DNA of 6,613 bases from NCBI GenBank assembly GCA_011391295.1, contig JAABQT010000092.1, positions 1 through 6,613 on the forward strand, read 5' to 3'. The notes under the pieces are model-generated. The model worked only from the letters and a program-made list of their open reading frames with translations, did no database searches and was not told the DNA's origin. This document shows, piece after piece, positions 6,264-6,613 of this stretch. The stretch comes from Betaproteobacteria bacterium. GTDB taxonomy: Bacteria > Pseudomonadota > Gammaproteobacteria > Burkholderiales > SG8-39. How positions within the stretch are numbered: the stretch's first letter is position 1; every line of letters starts with the position of its first letter. Position numbers and translations under genes: made by a program.

Positions 6264-6291
6264 TGTGCGCCGGATTGCAATCCAACGCACA
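6264..6291. promoter_or_regulatory. 28-bp near-perfect dyad upstream of the pirin gene, likely operator
   Basis: A perfect 12-base palindrome, ggattgcaatcc (6272-6283), is flanked at 2 bases on each side by tgtgcg (6264-6269) and cgcaca (6286-6291), which are themselves complementary. In all, 12 of 14 base pairs match about one centre (6277/6278). It ends 17 bases before the pirin ATG. No T-run follows, so it is not a terminator, and the symmetric centre without a loop fits a site for a dimeric regulator better than an RNA hairpin. The rest of the 6227-6308 spacer holds only GC-rich short repeats, with no clear terminator for the thioredoxin gene. Confidence 0.5.
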
Positions 6292-6308
6292 CGAGCGATG
6301 ACACCGAC

Positions 6309-6613
6309 ATGACCGAACTGCGACCCGCGGGCGAACGGGGCTACGCCGACCACGGCTGGCTGAAGTCCTTCCACAGCTTTTCCTTCGCCGGCTACCACGA
6401 TGCGCGCCACATGGGCTATGGGCCGCTGCGCGTGATCAACGAGGACCGCGTGGCGCCGGGTACCGGCTTCGGCACGCACGGCCACAGCGACATGGAGATC
6501 ATCAGCTATGTGCTCGAGGGCGCGCTCGCGCACCAGGACTCGATGGGCAACGGCTCGACCATCGTGCCGGGCGACGTGCAACGCATGAGCGCCGGCCGCG
6601 GCGTGCGGCACAG
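6309..6613 (+). CDS. Pirin-family protein (YhhW/quercetin 2,3-dioxygenase-like cupin), 3'-truncated by the window
   Basis: The first 101 residues of a bicupin pirin; full-length members are about 230-290 aa. Family motifs are clear: [16 protein letters not shown] (residues 14-29), [18 protein letters not shown] (38-55), [25 protein letters not shown] (57-81) and [16 protein letters not shown] at the cut end. The metal ligands of the first cupin fold are present as His57, His59 and His101, the same numbering as I recall for E. coli YhhW; the fourth ligand (Glu103) would be just outside the window. Characterised homologues bind a metal and some oxidise quercetin, but the physiological role in most bacteria is unknown, so the enzymatic name is tentative. 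The ATG at 6309 gives the usual N-terminus; the ribosome-binding site is weak. The frame stays open to the last base. Confidence 0.93.
   Translation, partial: MTELRPAGERGYADHGWLKSFHSFSFAGYHDARHMGYGPLRVINEDRVAPGTGFGTHGHSDMEIISYVLEGALAHQDSMGNGSTIVPGDVQRMSAGRGVRH

Noticed and set aside
6298..6312. Four-codon open frame (atg aca ccg aca tga) overlapping the pirin start
   Set aside because: Could act as a coupling leader peptide, but it has no ribosome-binding site of its own and such short frames are common by chance.
1..6613. Mobile elements, CRISPR arrays, tRNA or rRNA genes
   Set aside because: No transposase or integrase product, no spaced direct repeats, no target-site duplications, and no tRNA-like or rRNA-like segment seen on either strand.

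Overview
The window is G+C-rich (about two thirds by eye) and almost fully coding. A Lon protease, a PhaP1-type phasin with a PhaR-like promoter layout, GluQRS and tight gene packing point to a polyhydroxyalkanoate-storing proteobacterium, most likely a betaproteobacterium. That assignment is inferred from gene content; no rRNA is present.

Layout. 1-1996 (+): the 3' five-sixths of lon, with an intact ATPase and an intact Ser-Lys protease dyad; its start lies before the window. 1996-2021: a strong symmetric hairpin terminator shared with the convergent phasin gene. 2106-2648 (-): phasin (phaP type). Just before its stop is an A AAA AAG slippery heptamer, and a -1 shift there opens a basic 28-residue tail that ends 4 bases before the terminator. 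2649-2889: divergent intergenic region with a good sigma-70-type promoter for the phasin, bracketed by a 9-bp inverted repeat that looks like a PhaR operator pair. 2890-4969 (+): a stop/start-overlapping cluster of an EamA/DMT transporter, a cytochrome P450 reduced to its N-terminus joined in frame to its last few residues, and a second, different EamA/DMT transporter. 4950-5801 (-): gluQ, tail-to-tail and overlapping the second transporter by 20 bp. 5843-6226 (+): a thioredoxin, only 41 bp from gluQ's start. 6227-6308: a spacer with a 28-bp near-perfect dyad. 6309-6613 (+): the N-terminal part of a pirin-family protein, cut by the window end.

How the genes relate. Lon (protein quality control) and the phasin (PHA granule coat) share only a terminator. 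The two transporters and the P450 remnant look like one translationally coupled operon that once encoded an oxidation/export or uptake function and has lost the enzyme. gluQ (queuosine modification of tRNA-Asp), the thioredoxin and the pirin are separate housekeeping or stress functions.

The observations most worth a second look are the candidate -1 frameshift at the phasin 3' end, the internally deleted but in-frame P450 inside a coupled operon, and the dyad in front of the pirin gene. I see no clear evidence of a wholly new system, and no mobile element, CRISPR array, tRNA or rRNA.
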